A stretch of 64,000 nt of DNA from Aphelocoma coerulescens (GCF_041296385.1 NC_091020.1:29840001-29904000), one strand, 5' to 3'. Numbered from the stretch's first letter, positions 1 to 13,864 are shown. The notes: generated by a model from the letters alone, not told the origin. Translations and numbers: made by a program.

Positions 1-1558
1 AATCAACAGAAGTCAATCTCCAACTAAAAAGAGTTGCATTGAGATCTGTCCTGATTCTTAGTCCTGGCATCATGGAAAGTTTCGTTCATTACTGGGACAA
101 TGCAATTGCCCATAATCCACCTTCCCATGTTTATTTTATAACACTCTTGGAGTAAGATGCTTCTACTGCCTATTTTTGGGATAAAGCTGTCCAAAATTAT
201 ACAGAGACCAATCAGATTTATCATGCTTTGGCGTTTGATGGCATCCATCTGTTTATTTACAAAACTGCTAAAGACTTATTGAGTTACTAGACTACAGAGA
301 AAATAAATTGAGTTATCATATGTAGTTAAATTCAGTCCTTGCATCTGCTGTCTTTCCAGCCTGTATGGTGTTTTCTGAAATTATACTGGCTTGCAGACCC
401 AGGCTTCAGGAATACATTTACTTCACAGCCTTTTTATGCCATTTCAAGTGATTTTCTAATGCAGGAGCAATTTGTGGTTCAGGAAAATGTTGACAGAAGA
501 ATGTCAGGACTTTCTGTTGTTAGCAGTTTAAAAGCATGATAGGGAGATATAGCTACTTTCTTAAAAGTAGCTCTTAAAAGTTTGGAGTTGCTCAATTTCT
601 AGCATAATTTGATCTAGGCTCTTTCAATCAATACTGCACAACTATTGTAGAAGGCTAGGTTTAAAGCTTATGGGCACAAATAAACTAATATTATTAGTAA
701 GTATAAAACACTTTCAAGATGAGGGATGGTGCTCTATGTCCTCAATTACTATTGTGAGTACAAACAAAAAGAAGTAAGGTTTAAAGTTCAAATCTTTCTG
801 TTAGGAAAACTGAGTAGCAAACTGAGGAAATACGTCATAAAGGGATACTTCAGTTCCTGTAGCAAGAGTGAGTTTGCAGCAGTGAACTCAATTATTGCCC
901 ACATCTTTCTGTTTGTGGATGAGCTGCTCCGTAACAATGAAATCACTGGAAATGTCCTTCTGAAGGAACTAGTCTGAACCCAGCAGAGATATTAAGTCAG
1001 AGCACCCACAGGTAGCTGGGAACCCTGGCTTTGTGTTAATTAGGTCACTATTGTTAGAGAAGGGTTGTTGCTTGTTACGACAAATCTCTCACTGTGATAA
1101 ATTCTCAGCTTCTCTTATTTGTATGCCTTGCATAGTTCTGCTTCATAATTTTGGAACTGAGAGGTACAGGGTATATAGTCCAGAGGGATCCCCATGTCAG
1201 CTCCTTTCCTTTGGGGATACAGCAGATCCAGGTCAGTGCTGCCTGTACAAGACCAGGGCTGAGTTCTGCATCTCCCTGCACCATCCTTTAGCATCTCAGT
1301 ATGGCACTGTGCCTACACACAGCACCAGCTAAATGGTGCATCCAGATGACTAAGTCTTTGTGGGACATGAAATGGGGAACAGTGTAGAAACCACCAAATG
1401 CTGTTTCTGGAATGATTTGGAGCCTAGCAAGGCTGTCAGAACTTGTACAGCCTGGTGAATCATGCCTGACTGCAGAGCTGCTCAAGGATTTCTGCAAGAT
1501 GCACTACTCTGTACCAGCACTACATGGGTTTCTCTCATATCCTGTCTGCAATTGCATA

Positions 1559-1562
<4 letters not shown>
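1..1562. other. Unassigned non-coding stretch
   Basis: AT-rich sequence with stop codons in every frame. I see no recognisable exon, RNA gene or repeat family. The short open frames here are of chance length and match nothing I know. Confidence 0.5.

Positions 1563-1599
<37 letters not shown>
1563..1599 (+). repeat. A37 homopolymer tract
   Basis: Thirty-seven uninterrupted A residues. A tract this long could be the tail of a retroposed transcript or a slippage-expanded run. The sequence just upstream shows no poly(A) signal at the usual distance and no SINE or LINE end that I recognise, so its origin is open. The assembled length is likely to be imprecise. Confidence 0.95.
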
Positions 1600-1601
<2 letters not shown>

Positions 1602-2904
1602 TTGGAAGTTGATTTTTCTGCTCATTCTTACAAAATATAGTAAATATTATGGGCTGCAGAAAACAATGAGAAGAAATAAGTTTAGGCATGCAGAATTAGC
1701 AGGTTCATAAAATGAAACCAGGCTGTTGAAAAGAATTATTTAAAAATAATTCCAAACTAAAAATCCAAGAATCAGTTAAATCTATTAAAAAAATGAAAAT
1801 AGGTAAAATATAAAATAAGATGAAACTAGGCTTCTCTGAATGTTACTGGACCTGGCAAGTAAGTTATACACTAAACTGCATATATTTTTCATACTGGAGA
1901 AAATGAGCTTGACTGATGATAGCTAGTTAGTATGGAAAAATGGCAAACTAAACAATCCATCCAAAAGAGGGACATTTTAAACTAGTACCTGTATGGGAAT
2001 CACTTTTAAAAGAATCCCTCTTTATAAACCTACTCTTTCTAAAATGTTTGGGTCTGAAAAATGTTAGTATTAAGTGAATCCTCCAAATTGCTAAGCAGGA
2101 AGTATGGATCTGAACAGTAGCTGAAAAAGGCTCTTGTCACTTTAAGTCTTTCATGTCAAGAAAGTTGACTTGAGTGCTCAAAACGTGCTAGGGTGTAAGG
2201 GAAAAATTAAAAAGAAAATTACAGTGGCAAACTATATTTAGGGTTGAGAGTGACTCAACATGAAATGATCAAGGAAAATTTAGAATAACAATGATTCTAC
2301 CTTTTTCACCCATCCTGTGCTTAATTTGTACTATTTATATATGTATTTATTACCTATAATTCACAATTCAATGATACACGGTCTAAAGTGTCTTCTATCA
2401 AGTACTCAGTGTCCTCAGCTTCTTTTGAGTGCATCTGACTGTAAGTGGGACGTAAAATATCTGGTGCCTTGCCACAGGGCAAACCCTGGAAGGCAGTATA
2501 GTTGGATTGCAGTGATCAAAGGGTAGCCTTCCTTATCCCTGCCCTCTGACAGTGATGTAGCAGCATGAAACCCATAGCTGCAGTTCAAGGCTTCCATGCT
2601 TGTCCCTGGGAGCATCATTCAGGGCACTTTTCCAGGCACAAAACTGCATCAGGCTTGCGGCATCCATTCTCCCCCCAACCCTTCCCCTTCCTGAGTGTTT
2701 GCAGCTGTGTCTGCCTCTCACTCCTTAGGCTCAAATTCACACAACAGCGGGCTCAGCAGAACTTGCTCTGTAGTGAAACAGTTTCACAGACTAGAGGTGA
2801 AAGTTTTAGGTGGCTGATTGTAGTTAATCATATCAAAAAGTGAGAAAATTCTTGTGGGGACTTGCACCTACTGGAATGTGCACCTGAAGTAGATTTTAGC
2901 CCTT
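1600..2904. other. Unassigned non-coding stretch
   Basis: AT-rich at first, turning somewhat more GC-rich from about 2400 to 2760. No repeat family or exon could be recognised. Confidence 0.5.
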
Positions 2905-3060
2905 GCTCTGCAAGCCAGAACCCCCTGTGCTTGTGGATACATTGTCTTTCTCTATGCTCTCTATAAAATGGGAATGCTACTTTGTGAGGATGTTGTGGGA
3001 ATAAATCAGCAATGTTTGAGTTGTTCTCAGATTCATTGTCATAAGTGTAATAGAAAAAAA
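2905..3060 (+). mobile_element. MIR-like SINE relic, 3' half
   Basis: The stretch 'tctataaaatgggaatgcta' followed by 'gaggatgttgtgggaataaat' and then 'caatgtttgagttgttctcagattc' follows, in order, the 3' half of ancient amniote MIR-type SINEs: 'ctgtaaaatggggataat', then 'ttgttgtgaggat', then the LINE-derived tail 'aatgtttg...tgagattc'. The 5' tRNA-derived head is not clear. Divergence is high, as expected for an element that predates birds. The assignment is by eye and the boundaries are approximate. Confidence 0.5.
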
Positions 3061-4275
3061 TCCAAACAATAGTTCATAGCATGGTTTAGTGCATAATACC
3101 ATTCATTAATTTCCAGATCCCTGCGTTGCCTCAGCAGAAAGGTTTGAGTCAAGGATAAAAACTGTTCTTCACTATTTGTTGATGAAATTTCAGATCAGTA
3201 TCTCTATATATAAGATACCCTGTTGTTTTGTTTTGCTTTCCCCAGAGAAGAGCAGATTAATCTGTTATTTTTTCTGCAGATAAATGATTCCTGTCAAATA
3301 TACTCATGCAGGAATCTTTGTCCACAATAGAGAAATACTGATTAGTCATCATGATAAAGAATCTTTGATAGCACATTGCAGCTGGTAGTACACAATGAAG
3401 TTTTTGTAGAGATACTTTGGTTACCTGAAAATGTATCAATATGCAAAAGGCATAAAAAGTTTCACTACAAACTATTAGAGCATGACACATTAAATTCTAG
3501 AATAGGCTGCATCTTTTCCTAGGGAAGCAGTGAAAGAATGATGGTCATAAAGTAAAAAATTATCTAAGTATAAATGTGAGCTTCAGATGAAATTTTCTTT
3601 ACAATTTCTGGAGATTTTAATTATTAAATTTCTAATTTGAATTACTTGAAGAAATAACCTTTGAATAAATTCTATTTGCATTTGTATATGTAGAGGATGA
3701 AAATAATGGGGAGATGTTTTTAGAAAGCAGCAAACCATTGCTGGCAGCACAGGGAGCCACATCCTGAGCTGTGTCAGAGCATTGTTCTGACTGATATGGA
3801 AGAAGAGTTATGTGTAGCTTTAAATGTTGCCTTAGATTAAAATTAAAATCTATCATTTAATTTACTGTTTTCTGATGATTTAAGAATATATGCTCAGAAT
3901 AATATTTAGAGAAAGCTCTAATTTATGTGAAACAGTGCATTAAAAGCAGTTACTCATCCACCTAAGAAACATTATCAGCTACCCATCAGCTTCAATTCAG
4001 AATAAAATCTGAAAAATGGCCTATAAGAGGCATCAAATTTCTTCTGCTTTTTAAAGACCTTGGCAATGCAAGATACTGAGTGTGACAAATGCAGTTAGGT
4101 ATAAATTACCACCCTTCTTGCAGCTACTGGAGCTCGAGGTCCCACTTCCCTCCACTGAAATGGACACAGTTCCACCTTGGTTTGTACTGGAGGAAATCTG
4201 GAATGCCATTACAGAACACTCTGCAAGCTCCCATTATTTTCAACAGGAGTGATGCCAAGCTCCTTTCAAAGTTGA
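3061..4275. other. Unassigned non-coding stretch
   Basis: AT-rich sequence with no recognised exon or repeat. Around 3497-3535 a short resemblance to the CR1 phrase 'gaacaggctgcc...aggga' can be seen, but it is too brief to call. Confidence 0.4.
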
Positions 4276-4720
4276 TTACAGAATCATAAAAAAATAAGGC
4301 TGGAAAGGACTTTTTGAGATCATTTACTCCCATCTCCCCTGTTCAAGGCAGTATCAGCTGCATGTAAACTATTTCTGGCAGACATTTGTCTAACCTGTTC
4401 ATAAAAGAGTACAAAAATGGACTTTCTGCTTCTTACCTAGGATTTTTTTTTCCCACATACATTGCTGTTAGAAAGTATTTTCTAATGGTTAACCTAAATT
4501 TCCTCTGCTTTGGTTTAAGCCCATTACTTTTTATCATGCCCAAAATGAGCATGGAAAAAAGATTATTTCCTTCCTTCCTTCCTTTTCTCTGAAGACATTT
4601 ATATTTTTCTGTTTACACTCTATCACCTTTCTCTATATCAAAATAATCCCACTTCCTCCAAACTGGTCAAGGTCATCTTTTTTTACACCTGATTGTTTTG
4701 TATTTGTCCCCTACATTATG
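4276..4720 (-). mobile_element. CR1 retrotransposon 3' fragment, antisense, diverged
   Basis: Read on the plus strand this begins 'acagaatcataaaaaaataaggctggaaaggac', the reverse complement of a CR1 3' end. It continues with 'tttgtctaacctgttcataaaa', 'ttagaaagtattttctaatg' and 'aacctaaatttcctctgc...aagcccattactt', all recognisable as the antisense CR1 3' region. CR1 elements are LINEs, and most copies, like this one, are truncated at the 5' end and cannot move. Many substitutions suggest an old copy. A (TTCC)n run at 4567-4585 has grown inside it. The right edge is uncertain. Confidence 0.75.
4567..4585 (+). repeat. (TTCC)n microsatellite
   Basis: Four to five TTCC units in the diverged CR1 copy. 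Confidence 0.85.
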
Positions 4721-7700
4721 CCTGTGCAAACACAGGTACAGAAGGAGGGTATAATACTGAGGGATGGAGGGGGAAACTCAGTTTTTTACAAGAAAATGTT
4801 ACTGAAATGATGCCAATCATTCAGCAGCTTTTTTTTTTCCTTATCTTTCAGCCTATTCTTCAGTTTGCCCTTTATATATGCTCAATATTCATCCTTCCTA
4901 CACTGTTAATTACTGCTGTCTGCTGTAGTCAAAGGCTAGCTAAAATGAGAGGTGTGTGATATGTGACACTAATTCTGAACTTGGGCAATATGCAGGATCT
5001 GTAGAGTAACAGGAAAATCAGAGCTGTGGTTGATTCAGACTTTCTCCTTCCCAAATCTTAATTTTACTAAGTGACTTGGCACTGACACCAGAAAGCTTAC
5101 TCCATGCATCTTCCTAAGTTTGGCTATTTTTAGGATTTCCTGCAGAGATCTTGGCCCTGAGCTTTAATTCCTTCTTCCCACACACATGCCCATCTCCTTC
5201 CATTCACAGTGGAGTCAATGATTCACGTCTGGTACGCTCAGCCAGTAGGGATCAGTTATTTCTTCCTGTAGGGTTGTGGCACTTTATAGCAAGGTGCAAT
5301 GAAAATTCCTTTTAATGAAGAGAAATTTGTCTTAGGAAGCAAGCATGGCTTGCATCCCAGCAGAAGTGGTGCATGGCAATTTAGGATCTGTGATGTACAT
5401 TTTGCTTACAAGGATGCATAATTCATTCACGAGGGAATTTGTAAATTATTCAAGTAATCCTTACCTGTGGGATAAATATTGTCCCCTAAGAAGCTCATAT
5501 AACTTTATAATCTGATAATTTATTCCATCAGGATAATACTAAGAAATTCTGTAATAAACTTGCACTATTTCTTACAGGGAAACTAGAGCTTTATTCAAAT
5601 GCTTTTTCCCTGATGCTTTCAGTGATGCTTTCTCTGATTTTTCTCCATTGATCAATAGTGATATGAAAACAGATTTTTAGAAATCACCATTCTCCAGCAT
5701 CTTCTCATCATGTATTATTGTTTTTTTCTTTGTTGGTAGGTACATGAAAATATTCCAGATGGTCAAATAAACAATCAGAAACCATGTCAAGCATTTAAGA
5801 CTCAGTTTTTTTCATTAGATACAGAATTTTGTTTTGCCTTCTTCAGCATAGGTAGTTTTTAAACACTTCTGAGAGGCCACTTTGCACTTCTGGCTTGTGA
5901 CAGACCCTATGAAAAATTCAAGACTTGCAGGATTTTATATCCCAAATGAGACAAATTGCTACAGCAGGATTAGAGTGTGAAGGTTGTAATAATCAACAAC
6001 TGCAGCCATGATCACAGCCTGTCCCACTCAGAATGTGTAGCCCAGCTCCCAGGGAGAGTTTACATCAGCTGATAGCACAGGACATCCTGACACAAAGCTC
6101 AAGGAAGAGGCAGCATCATCCTTTGTATCAGAGCAATTACACTGTCAAATCCTACTCAACAGCTCTGAGGGGTGCTGGGCAGCAATTCCCTCATTAGATC
6201 CTACCCAAGATGTTCAAATGTGGACATGCTAGCAAATGCTGGTTTGGAAGCATGGAAATGCTAATCTGGAGTGTCTGACTGGTTGCTGCACAAAGCCTGT
6301 AGCTGTCACTTAGCCATCAAGCTGGAAGCTGATACATGGACAATAAATTCTTGGAGGTACAGTCAACATGAAATATTTCACTTTAGCAAGTGCCCTGCTC
6401 CGTGTCATCACATTCCATGTATTCTGTGTTTTTATATCCTCGAATGTTCCAAGTGCACTTATTTGTATAGATGCATAAAGGTGCAGCTTGAACACTGCAG
6501 TGCAGCAGAGTAAACTTACAATCCACAAAGGACAGAAATTCCCAGCTACCCATAAAATCTTATATATTACAAAATTCTAGTTCTCGGTCCTGAATTAAGT
6601 TAATGGGAGTATATCCAAATGAAAAGGGTAATTCCCGAATCAAAACAATGCTTTCAGTAGATGAAAGATGTCTAGACCCCTGAAAATGAAGAAATTAGCT
6701 CCCAAGCTCATCTTCTAAACATATTTTATGGATGTACTTGTGAGGTTTTTTCTAGCCTATTTCAGGGGTTCTAGTGAAAGCTGGTGTCACTTCAGTCATA
6801 ACTCCTGTAGTTGACTAAGGGATGGAATATAGTTATAATTGCAAGAAAATTTTTGTTCATTTTCACACTCACCAATGGTACAAAAATAACATAAAAGAAA
6901 GCTGAGCATGGACACTTTCAATAAATTAACAAAGCAATTATGACTGAAAATACTAATTGCAGTCAAAAGATCTTTGCTCGCCAGTTGCAGTGCAGGCTGT
7001 ATGGAGAGTTAAATTGTGCAAATGCACCATATGCTGAAAGAAATTATTGGCTTTCTTTTTCAGAAGTAAGGTATTGTGCTATGGCCTCACTTATATCTAT
7101 GAATACACCTCCAGACCCTATTCCATGTGAGCAATTGTATCACTACAGTGACACAAGTGCCATTAAGACAGAAAGGTCTTAGAAAAGTCTCAAGAAACTT
7201 CATAAAACAAATTGTTTCTGTCTGTTCCTCCTGATGTTTGTTCCATGTTTTCAATACATCCATTTTATCCCAATGCCTGGCTGATCTTCTTTCCTTGTGC
7301 TGTGTTGCTTGGGTACTTTTGATAAAAGTAGTTGTTACCTTCTCCTCTTTGAATTTCCCTACCTAATCTCAATAGCTACTGTATGCATTTTCTTTTGCAT
7401 TTTGAAAAGAAAAAGTTGAGACACTTTTCTTCCCCATATTATTTTCCTTTTGATATCAAATTGCATGCTTGAATTTTAATGCTGCATTTCTTGCTCTGGG
7501 AGCTGAAACTTTTGTTTACTCAGCTGAGCACTGGCAGGACTGGTGCAGTTTTCCCAGCAGGGCTCACTGAAGTGTCTGCTGCCTTGCTTGGAAGGGAGCT
7601 GTTTTCACTTATTCCTTAATGCTCCTAGAGAAAATGCCAGCAAATATGGGAGTTGGTAAAGGCTATTTTGGTTCTTGTAATATTTTTTTCTATTAGAATG

Positions 7701-9864
7701 AAATGAAAAAAATGCCACATTCATATCAGAGAGCACCAGCTAATAATCAGATGGTAATGATCTGTAGATGAAGAGGAGATCCACGTCCAAGCACGTAACA
7801 TACTTGTGAGATTGAACTGAGCATAACTTCAAGTTATGAGCTCTTAACTGGTGGTTGGCTTTGTTTTCCTTTGGTATTATTTATCTCTTTTGGATTGCAA
7901 TACAAAGGGCTCATTGAAAAATCAGTAATGAATATAAGCCTCAACTTCAAATCAGTGTTTGTAAGCACTCTCCAAAGTATAGGGAAGAGAAGGGAATATT
8001 GATTTATCAAGAAATCGACTATTAGGAAATGAAACAACTTTACAAAGATGGGGGCTGTTACCTCATTGGCAATGCTTCATGAAGTGCATTCTGATCTTGG
8101 GTCTTGGATGCCACTTACACCATAGTCCTACAAACTGGAGTGCTGTTTTACCAGAGCTTGAAAAGGAAGCATTTTTTCCTGTTCAAACATTTTCAGCATT
8201 CAAAGCCAAAAAATTTATGTAGAGGAATAGATCTCTATTTAAAGAAATAAGAGCAGACTACTCATTATCTGGAATCTTACTTTAGCATGTTCTTTGTTTT
8301 GGAAGCAAGGCTGTGAATTGTGCTCATTATGACCTGACCAGCCATGAATGAAAGAGCTGGCTGATTTTGTCTCCACAGTTATGTGCCTTTCTTGTAAACT
8401 CTGAGCATGCTGTAATAACGTTCTCTTGTTCCAGACTGGTGAGGTTGAAATGGAAAGAAATGAACCTGATTGAAGTTGCAGGTCTGCTTGTAGCTTGTTT
8501 CATTCTAGATACAGTTGGAGCCAATTTTATTTCCTATTAGTCAAGAATAAAAAAGCCTCCAGTCTCACATACACCAACTCCACAAAAAAAGACAGATATG
8601 CTACAGTTTGATTTCCTGGATCTCTCCTTGATTCAATGAGAAGGAGTTGTTAGATGAAGCTGGAAAGACAAATAGCCCATTTATAAGCTGAGATACTGAG
8701 ATCAAATTGTTAGAGCAGACAGCTTTTTTAACTGTGAGGTTGCCCATAAGAGTAGCAATGCAATAAAAAGTAGTAGGTTATTATGGTTTTTTTTCATATT
8801 TATTGTGATGGTTGTATTAAGAAATATTTAATTGGAAAGAAACTTTTGATGCTGTCCTACACTCACAAATATTTTTCAAGCTAATGCCTCTCCTATTTCT
8901 TAACAACAAAACCAGAAGCATAAATGGAAAATGAAGTCAACCTTAACAATATGTGCCATTCCTTCATGAGCAAATTTAATTGTCCATTGTCTGCATATAG
9001 AGTAGTGTGATGATATGGCAGCACAGAATATTTTGACTTCTCCCAGACTTTTAGGACACTTCAAGGTGTGATTATGGAAAGTAACATTCAAGATAGAGCA
9101 AGTTCTGTGTGACATATTACTTGAAAATGACAAGAAAATGACTGCTTCTCTGAGGAGGTAGACATTGCTGCATGTAAACACACAGGAAGATATAATTTAC
9201 TACATTTTGCTTGTGGAAGCAGTTATTTTTATTAGTTAAATGGAAAGACAAGGCTCTTACAGTATTATTTGGTATTAGCAAGTTAGCTCTTCTTTCCACA
9301 CATTCAACTTTCTTTTGCATATACTTACATATTCATTTTTTTGAGAACATGATAGAAAATACGTCCCTAAAAAATGAGTTATGAAGTTCTAAGAACTCTT
9401 AAGCAGATGCTTTAGAAATTATTTCCACATTATTGTGCCAGTCCTTCTATGCTTTTTGCTAACCCCAAAATAACTTGTAATGTTTTAGAAATGTTGAGAC
9501 CTTTAAGTGTATTTTAAATCTGTTTCAATGTGCATGTATGAGCATAAAATTTCATGGGTTTTTGTCACCTGAATGTAACATGCTTGGCAACCCTCTCTTT
9601 AGAAAGCTCAAATCTGTAGAAATGGTGCTGTTTAAGAAAAATCTGTGTTTTTTCAATTTTATCAACTGGTCAATACCATCTCTCTATAAAAATCCTACCC
9701 CAATGTCATTCAATGTTGTATCACTGTGATGCATCATTAAATATTGAACATTGATTATGTAAGTGCTGCAGGATTCAGTTTTGTTCACTGTACATAAAGA
9801 CTCATGAAACTTGGCCAATAAGTTTCCACAGTGTAAAGAAAGAACAGAAGTGCTTGGTGGTGCT
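4721..9864. other. Unassigned non-coding stretch
   Basis: About 5 kb of AT-rich sequence. Open frames are short and scattered on both strands, with no splice-site context and no family resemblance. No RNA gene or clear repeat was seen. Confidence 0.5.
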
Positions 9865-9914
9865 GGTCTTTTAAAAATAGGAAATGGTCTTTTGAATGGT
9901 CTTTTAAAAATAGG
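9865..9914 (+). repeat. Local short direct repeat of 'ggtcttttaaaaatagg'
   Basis: The 17-base unit ggtcttttaaaaatagg occurs exactly at 9865-9881 and again at 9898-9914. A partial copy (ggtcttttgaa) lies between them. This looks like a small slippage or tandem duplication event. Confidence 0.85.
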
Positions 9915-12900
9915 TGGAAATGAAGTTGGAGATATGCAACAGTACAATTTACAGACTTGAGAGAGCTGCTCAGAATAAGTGGTCAGAAGCACCTTGGCTG
10001 TGAACTTTGCTGATCTGAACCTGCTGTGGGAATTTTCCCTGATATTTAAAATATAAGATCTAGTTTATTTACACTTAAATTCTGATTGCTTAGATACCAA
10101 GGAGATATTAATTTTCTAATATTATTAATGATTCAGTCAGGCTGTGTATCAGGCATTAGTAACTAAACATAAAGTTTTCTGTATCTGCAGCTATTTCAAG
10201 CAATTAACAAGTTTAAATGCATTTGCTGTCATATGGGTGCCCATTTTGTCCTATTTAAAAGCTTGTTTTTGAAGTGTTTCTGTAGTTAGATATGAAACAT
10301 ATTCAGACAAACTTAGGAATATCCCCTAAGTTTCCCAGCACAGTGGAATGAAAGTTTTTGCAGAAAAATATGTTTACATTCAAAGGCAATTTCTAACACT
10401 TCTGTTGTTTATAACACAGCTTTAAATCTGGTCAAGTTAAAAAAAAAACCCCAACAAAACCATGAACTAAAGAAGTGCCATTTCTTTGTTCCCTGAATTC
10501 AGTCCAGTTTGGTGGACTCATAAAATGCAGAATATTACAATTTTCTTTCTTTTAGCTGCATTTCATAGGAAAGATTGGCACCAGGCCAAAATAATAGGTG
10601 AACTCAAACAGTTTTAAGGATTCAGGTCCAGGTTGCTAACCAGAGCAACTGCACTGTGAAGTGCTGGAGCAGTGGGGAAAGAGGAGGAACAGCCAAGGTT
10701 CTGCTCCTCAGCCACACCCTCCAGCCCTGCCACAGAGCATTATCACTTTGCCATATCTGGGAGGCCATAGAAAAGATAATTTACACCCATGGGATTATTG
10801 TTGACAATTCATATATTTGATCCTGAACGTAACGTTGAAGAGTTGTGTGATGCATTTGATTTGCCCAGTATCAAATTTTTGGAAGTAATGGTTTGCCAGA
10901 TTTGTCTGTGCAGCCCTTACTCCCTTCCCCTGGGTGAGTGCACTGTGATACAGCCTTCAATAGTGTGATGTTGTTGTGTGTTTCTGCAGAACACCTGCAA
11001 CACTCATTGCACAGGCTGGACCATAAGTAAGGACAAAATTATGTTTGTACAAACAGCTGCAATGTTTGAATGTTTGCTCTTGCCACTCATATGTATCTTA
11101 AAATTTCCTTCTGAATGTGGATGCTGTTGGATAAACATTTAAGGGTGGTGGGGGATGTGTGTGTGTGCAAATACACCTGGAATTGAGGAAATGAGGATCT
11201 TTCTGTTGCTGCACAAAAAGAACTATCAGTTTCCCAGAAGAAGAATGCTGTAGGGCCAGTTTAAGCAGTTTAGTGCTGTAGATGTATGACTTTAAGCCCT
11301 GGGTAAAAGCTGGCTGAATATGTCATAGACGTGATTTGTCTTTGGATGAGAGCAGCATCTCTCATAAAGCACTCCACTCAATCTATGGAATGATATTAGT
11401 AGTGAATGTGGAGAATGCTCTTTTCCAGTAGCTTGAGGTGTACTTATATGAAGCTAGCTGGTGAGTGACATGGTAAATAAAATCCAGAGGAAAAATGATA
11501 CACAGTTAAAGATGTATTTTAGTGACAGGCAATGCAGCAGCAAAGGCAAACAGAGACAGAGCCCTGCAGTTAATACGTGAAAATAAGCGGAAACAAATGC
11601 CTTCAAGAACTAATGGTCCCTTGAATCTTTTATCTGTTATCCCAAATTAGACTGGGAAAGATATATTTAATGGAAAAAAATGATTCTACTTCATCTTTTA
11701 CTAGATCTTGTATATTCCCCTCCTCAGCACCCACACTTATGAAATACATATTAGGAATAGAATTGTTCCATTTGGTGAAGAGTGTATCAGTGCACATATT
11801 AACAGTGTGGAGGTCTGTGTAGGTACATTGTTTTTATATATTATTATAATTTAAACCACATTTCCATGTGTCTTTCTGATGCTAATTCTAGCACCAGAAT
11901 TACATTAGTCCCCATAGCGGATCTCCATTTCTGACAGTAGATTTCTGAGCAAATGAAAAATCATCCAGTCATTTCTCTCTAATTAGTTGTGTCTCCAAAA
12001 TACCTAATTATCACTGGGAACAAATTGCATGATACAAAGATAATATTATGGAGAGCTGTTAATCTGTTAAGATGCTGCTTTTGAGTTTTGTACAGTTGAT
12101 GCAGCTGTTAAAACAGAATTTTTGCCACCTGGACATATCATTACCATTTTATTGTAAAGTTCAGAAGCAACTGATGGGAAACCAGAGTATAGGAGTTGGC
12201 TTCTTTAAGCATTGTGCTTGTCAGATAAAGAAATGTACACTTATGTTCTCCATATCCCACTCTTTTCCATACTTTAAGCTACTTTGGCATTCTTAGAAGG
12301 TGATTCTGTGGCAGCAATAAAAATTAAATGTTCTTTCAGGGTTATTTGGTTTGTTAATAGCTTGGTTTGTACTGTCCACATATACATGGCAAGATAGAAT
12401 AACACAGTAGATTCATGGAGTTTTCAGCCAAATGCAATCTGCATAGAAATTGCACGTTTCTGTAGAATACTTGACAATTATGCTTAGGTGGCTTAACTGT
12501 AGTTAACGTGTAATGTGCACTTTGGCTAGAAAAGAGAAATTACCAGGTACTTACCTCATGATTATTTCAGCATGCTCTGCACAGTTATGGTTTGTGGTCA
12601 TAGTAGTGCAGACTGCTGAGTATCCTCAGCTCATACTGAAGTCCATTGGTGCTGAGTGTCTCCAGAAGCTCCTGGATGAGCCCCTGAATCCCTAAGAAAT
12701 ATTCAGTGACTGTATGTAAAGCATAATTTATAGCTGATGCCTGCATAGAAATAATGCCACTGCTTGTTAATGATATCATCAAAAATTCCCAGCTCAAGGA
12801 TATTCCTGATCACTAGGGTTATAAAACTTTATTTGTAGTAAAACCTCCCTTTTGAGCTGAAGTTTTGGATTTTCTTGTATTCCTTTTTCCTTTTTTACAT

Positions 12901-13184
12901 AGCAATTCTTCAGGCTAAAAGATTTTAAAGGTGGCATGTATGAACTAGAGTGATTTCAGTTTTAGAGGTAAATACAGCTATATACACATTATGTTTTTGT
13001 ATTGATCTGCTAATATGAAACCTATAAAAATGTGGACTGATAATAAGTTGAGAGTTCTAATTAGTAGTCATCATGCTGCCACATCTTCTATGTAATCAAA
13101 TCAGCAAAAATCCTGACAATATGAAAAAAAGGTGCTTAAGAAGTCTGTTGGTAATCTCAAAGGAATACAGCTAAAATTTATGCC
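9915..13184. other. Unassigned non-coding stretch
   Basis: AT-rich sequence with a small GC-richer island around 10620-10740. No exon, RNA gene or repeat family was recognised. A short (GT)n run lies at 11156-11167. Confidence 0.5.
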
Positions 13185-13720
13185 CTATTTTACTTTCATG
13201 AAAAAGTTAATTAAACTGATCAGCACTTCAAGAACCACAAGAGAAATCCTGTCCCAAATTCTGTATACAGACAGCCTTGAAATGGGAATGAGGACATAAC
13301 CAAGCTGTGTCCCTTGCCAGAATCTGCAGGGGCCTGTGAGGGTGCTGTGAGCATTGTGACCTTCCCCTGTTGTGTTGGTCAGCCCCAGTGGAGTCAGATT
13401 CTGCATCTGTGGAGTTTTGGAGATGTTGTAGGATTCATCATTTGCTGTATCCAGAGACATGTGTGTGGTGTTTTGTTTTCCTCTGGGATCTGCCCACATT
13501 GGTTTCTTAATCCTTATGTCCCCTCTCACATAGCACAGAGCTGGCTGGGTGATCATGAGCATTCTTTCCACTGGTGTGGGGTCCTAGACAGAGGAGCCTG
13601 AGGAGCTAGGCTTGGAATCCAAGCTGGCCAGAGGTGGACAGAAACCAGTGCATGAGCTGGTGAGAGGAGCAGCAGAGAGAGCAGGACCCCAGGCAAGGCT
13701 GAGACTGTTCCTTCCTAAGG
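13185..13720 (-). pseudogene. Endogenous retrovirus env-like fragment (degraded)
   Basis: The minus strand holds a 128-codon open frame (13571 down to 13185) with four N-x-S/T glycosylation sequons within 33 residues (frame residues 34, 49, 58 and 66), plus scattered Cys and Trp. This composition fits the surface part of a retroviral envelope. Just upstream, in a different frame, 13699 to 13646 encodes a Leu-rich hydrophobic stretch ending in A-H-A, like a secretory signal peptide. At least one frameshift therefore separates leader and body. No transmembrane subunit, furin site or fusion peptide is visible, and gag and pol are absent nearby. The LTR at 13755-14096 has the same orientation and lies upstream, so both may be remnants of one deleted provirus. 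No family match could be tested; a chance frame is the alternative. Confidence 0.45.
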
Positions 13721-13730
13721 AGGTTTATTT

Positions 13731-13753
13731 AAAAAAAAAAAAAAAAAAAAAAA
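13731..13753 (+). repeat. A23 homopolymer tract
   Basis: Twenty-three A residues (T23 on the minus strand) directly next to the 3' end of the minus-strand LTR, separating it from the env-like fragment. Confidence 0.95.
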
Positions 13754-13841
13754 GTGCCCTAGGGTATATTACTGTATCCCACAGCCATAGGGAGGAGGAG
13801 GAGAGAAGATCCAGCAGGCAGGAATTGTGCAGCAAGATTGA

Positions 13842-13847
13842 TTTATT
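13842..13847 (-). terminator. LTR polyadenylation signal AATAAA
   Basis: AATAAA on the minus strand about 25 bases downstream of the start of the TATA box, as in compact retroviral LTRs where the signal sits at the U3/R border. Confidence 0.6.
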
Positions 13848-13864
13848 TAATTATTTTACGAACT

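Noticed and set aside
13314..13601. 95-codon plus-strand open frame
   Set aside because: It is the shadow of the minus-strand env-like frame over the same bases; the sequon-rich minus reading is the more coherent.
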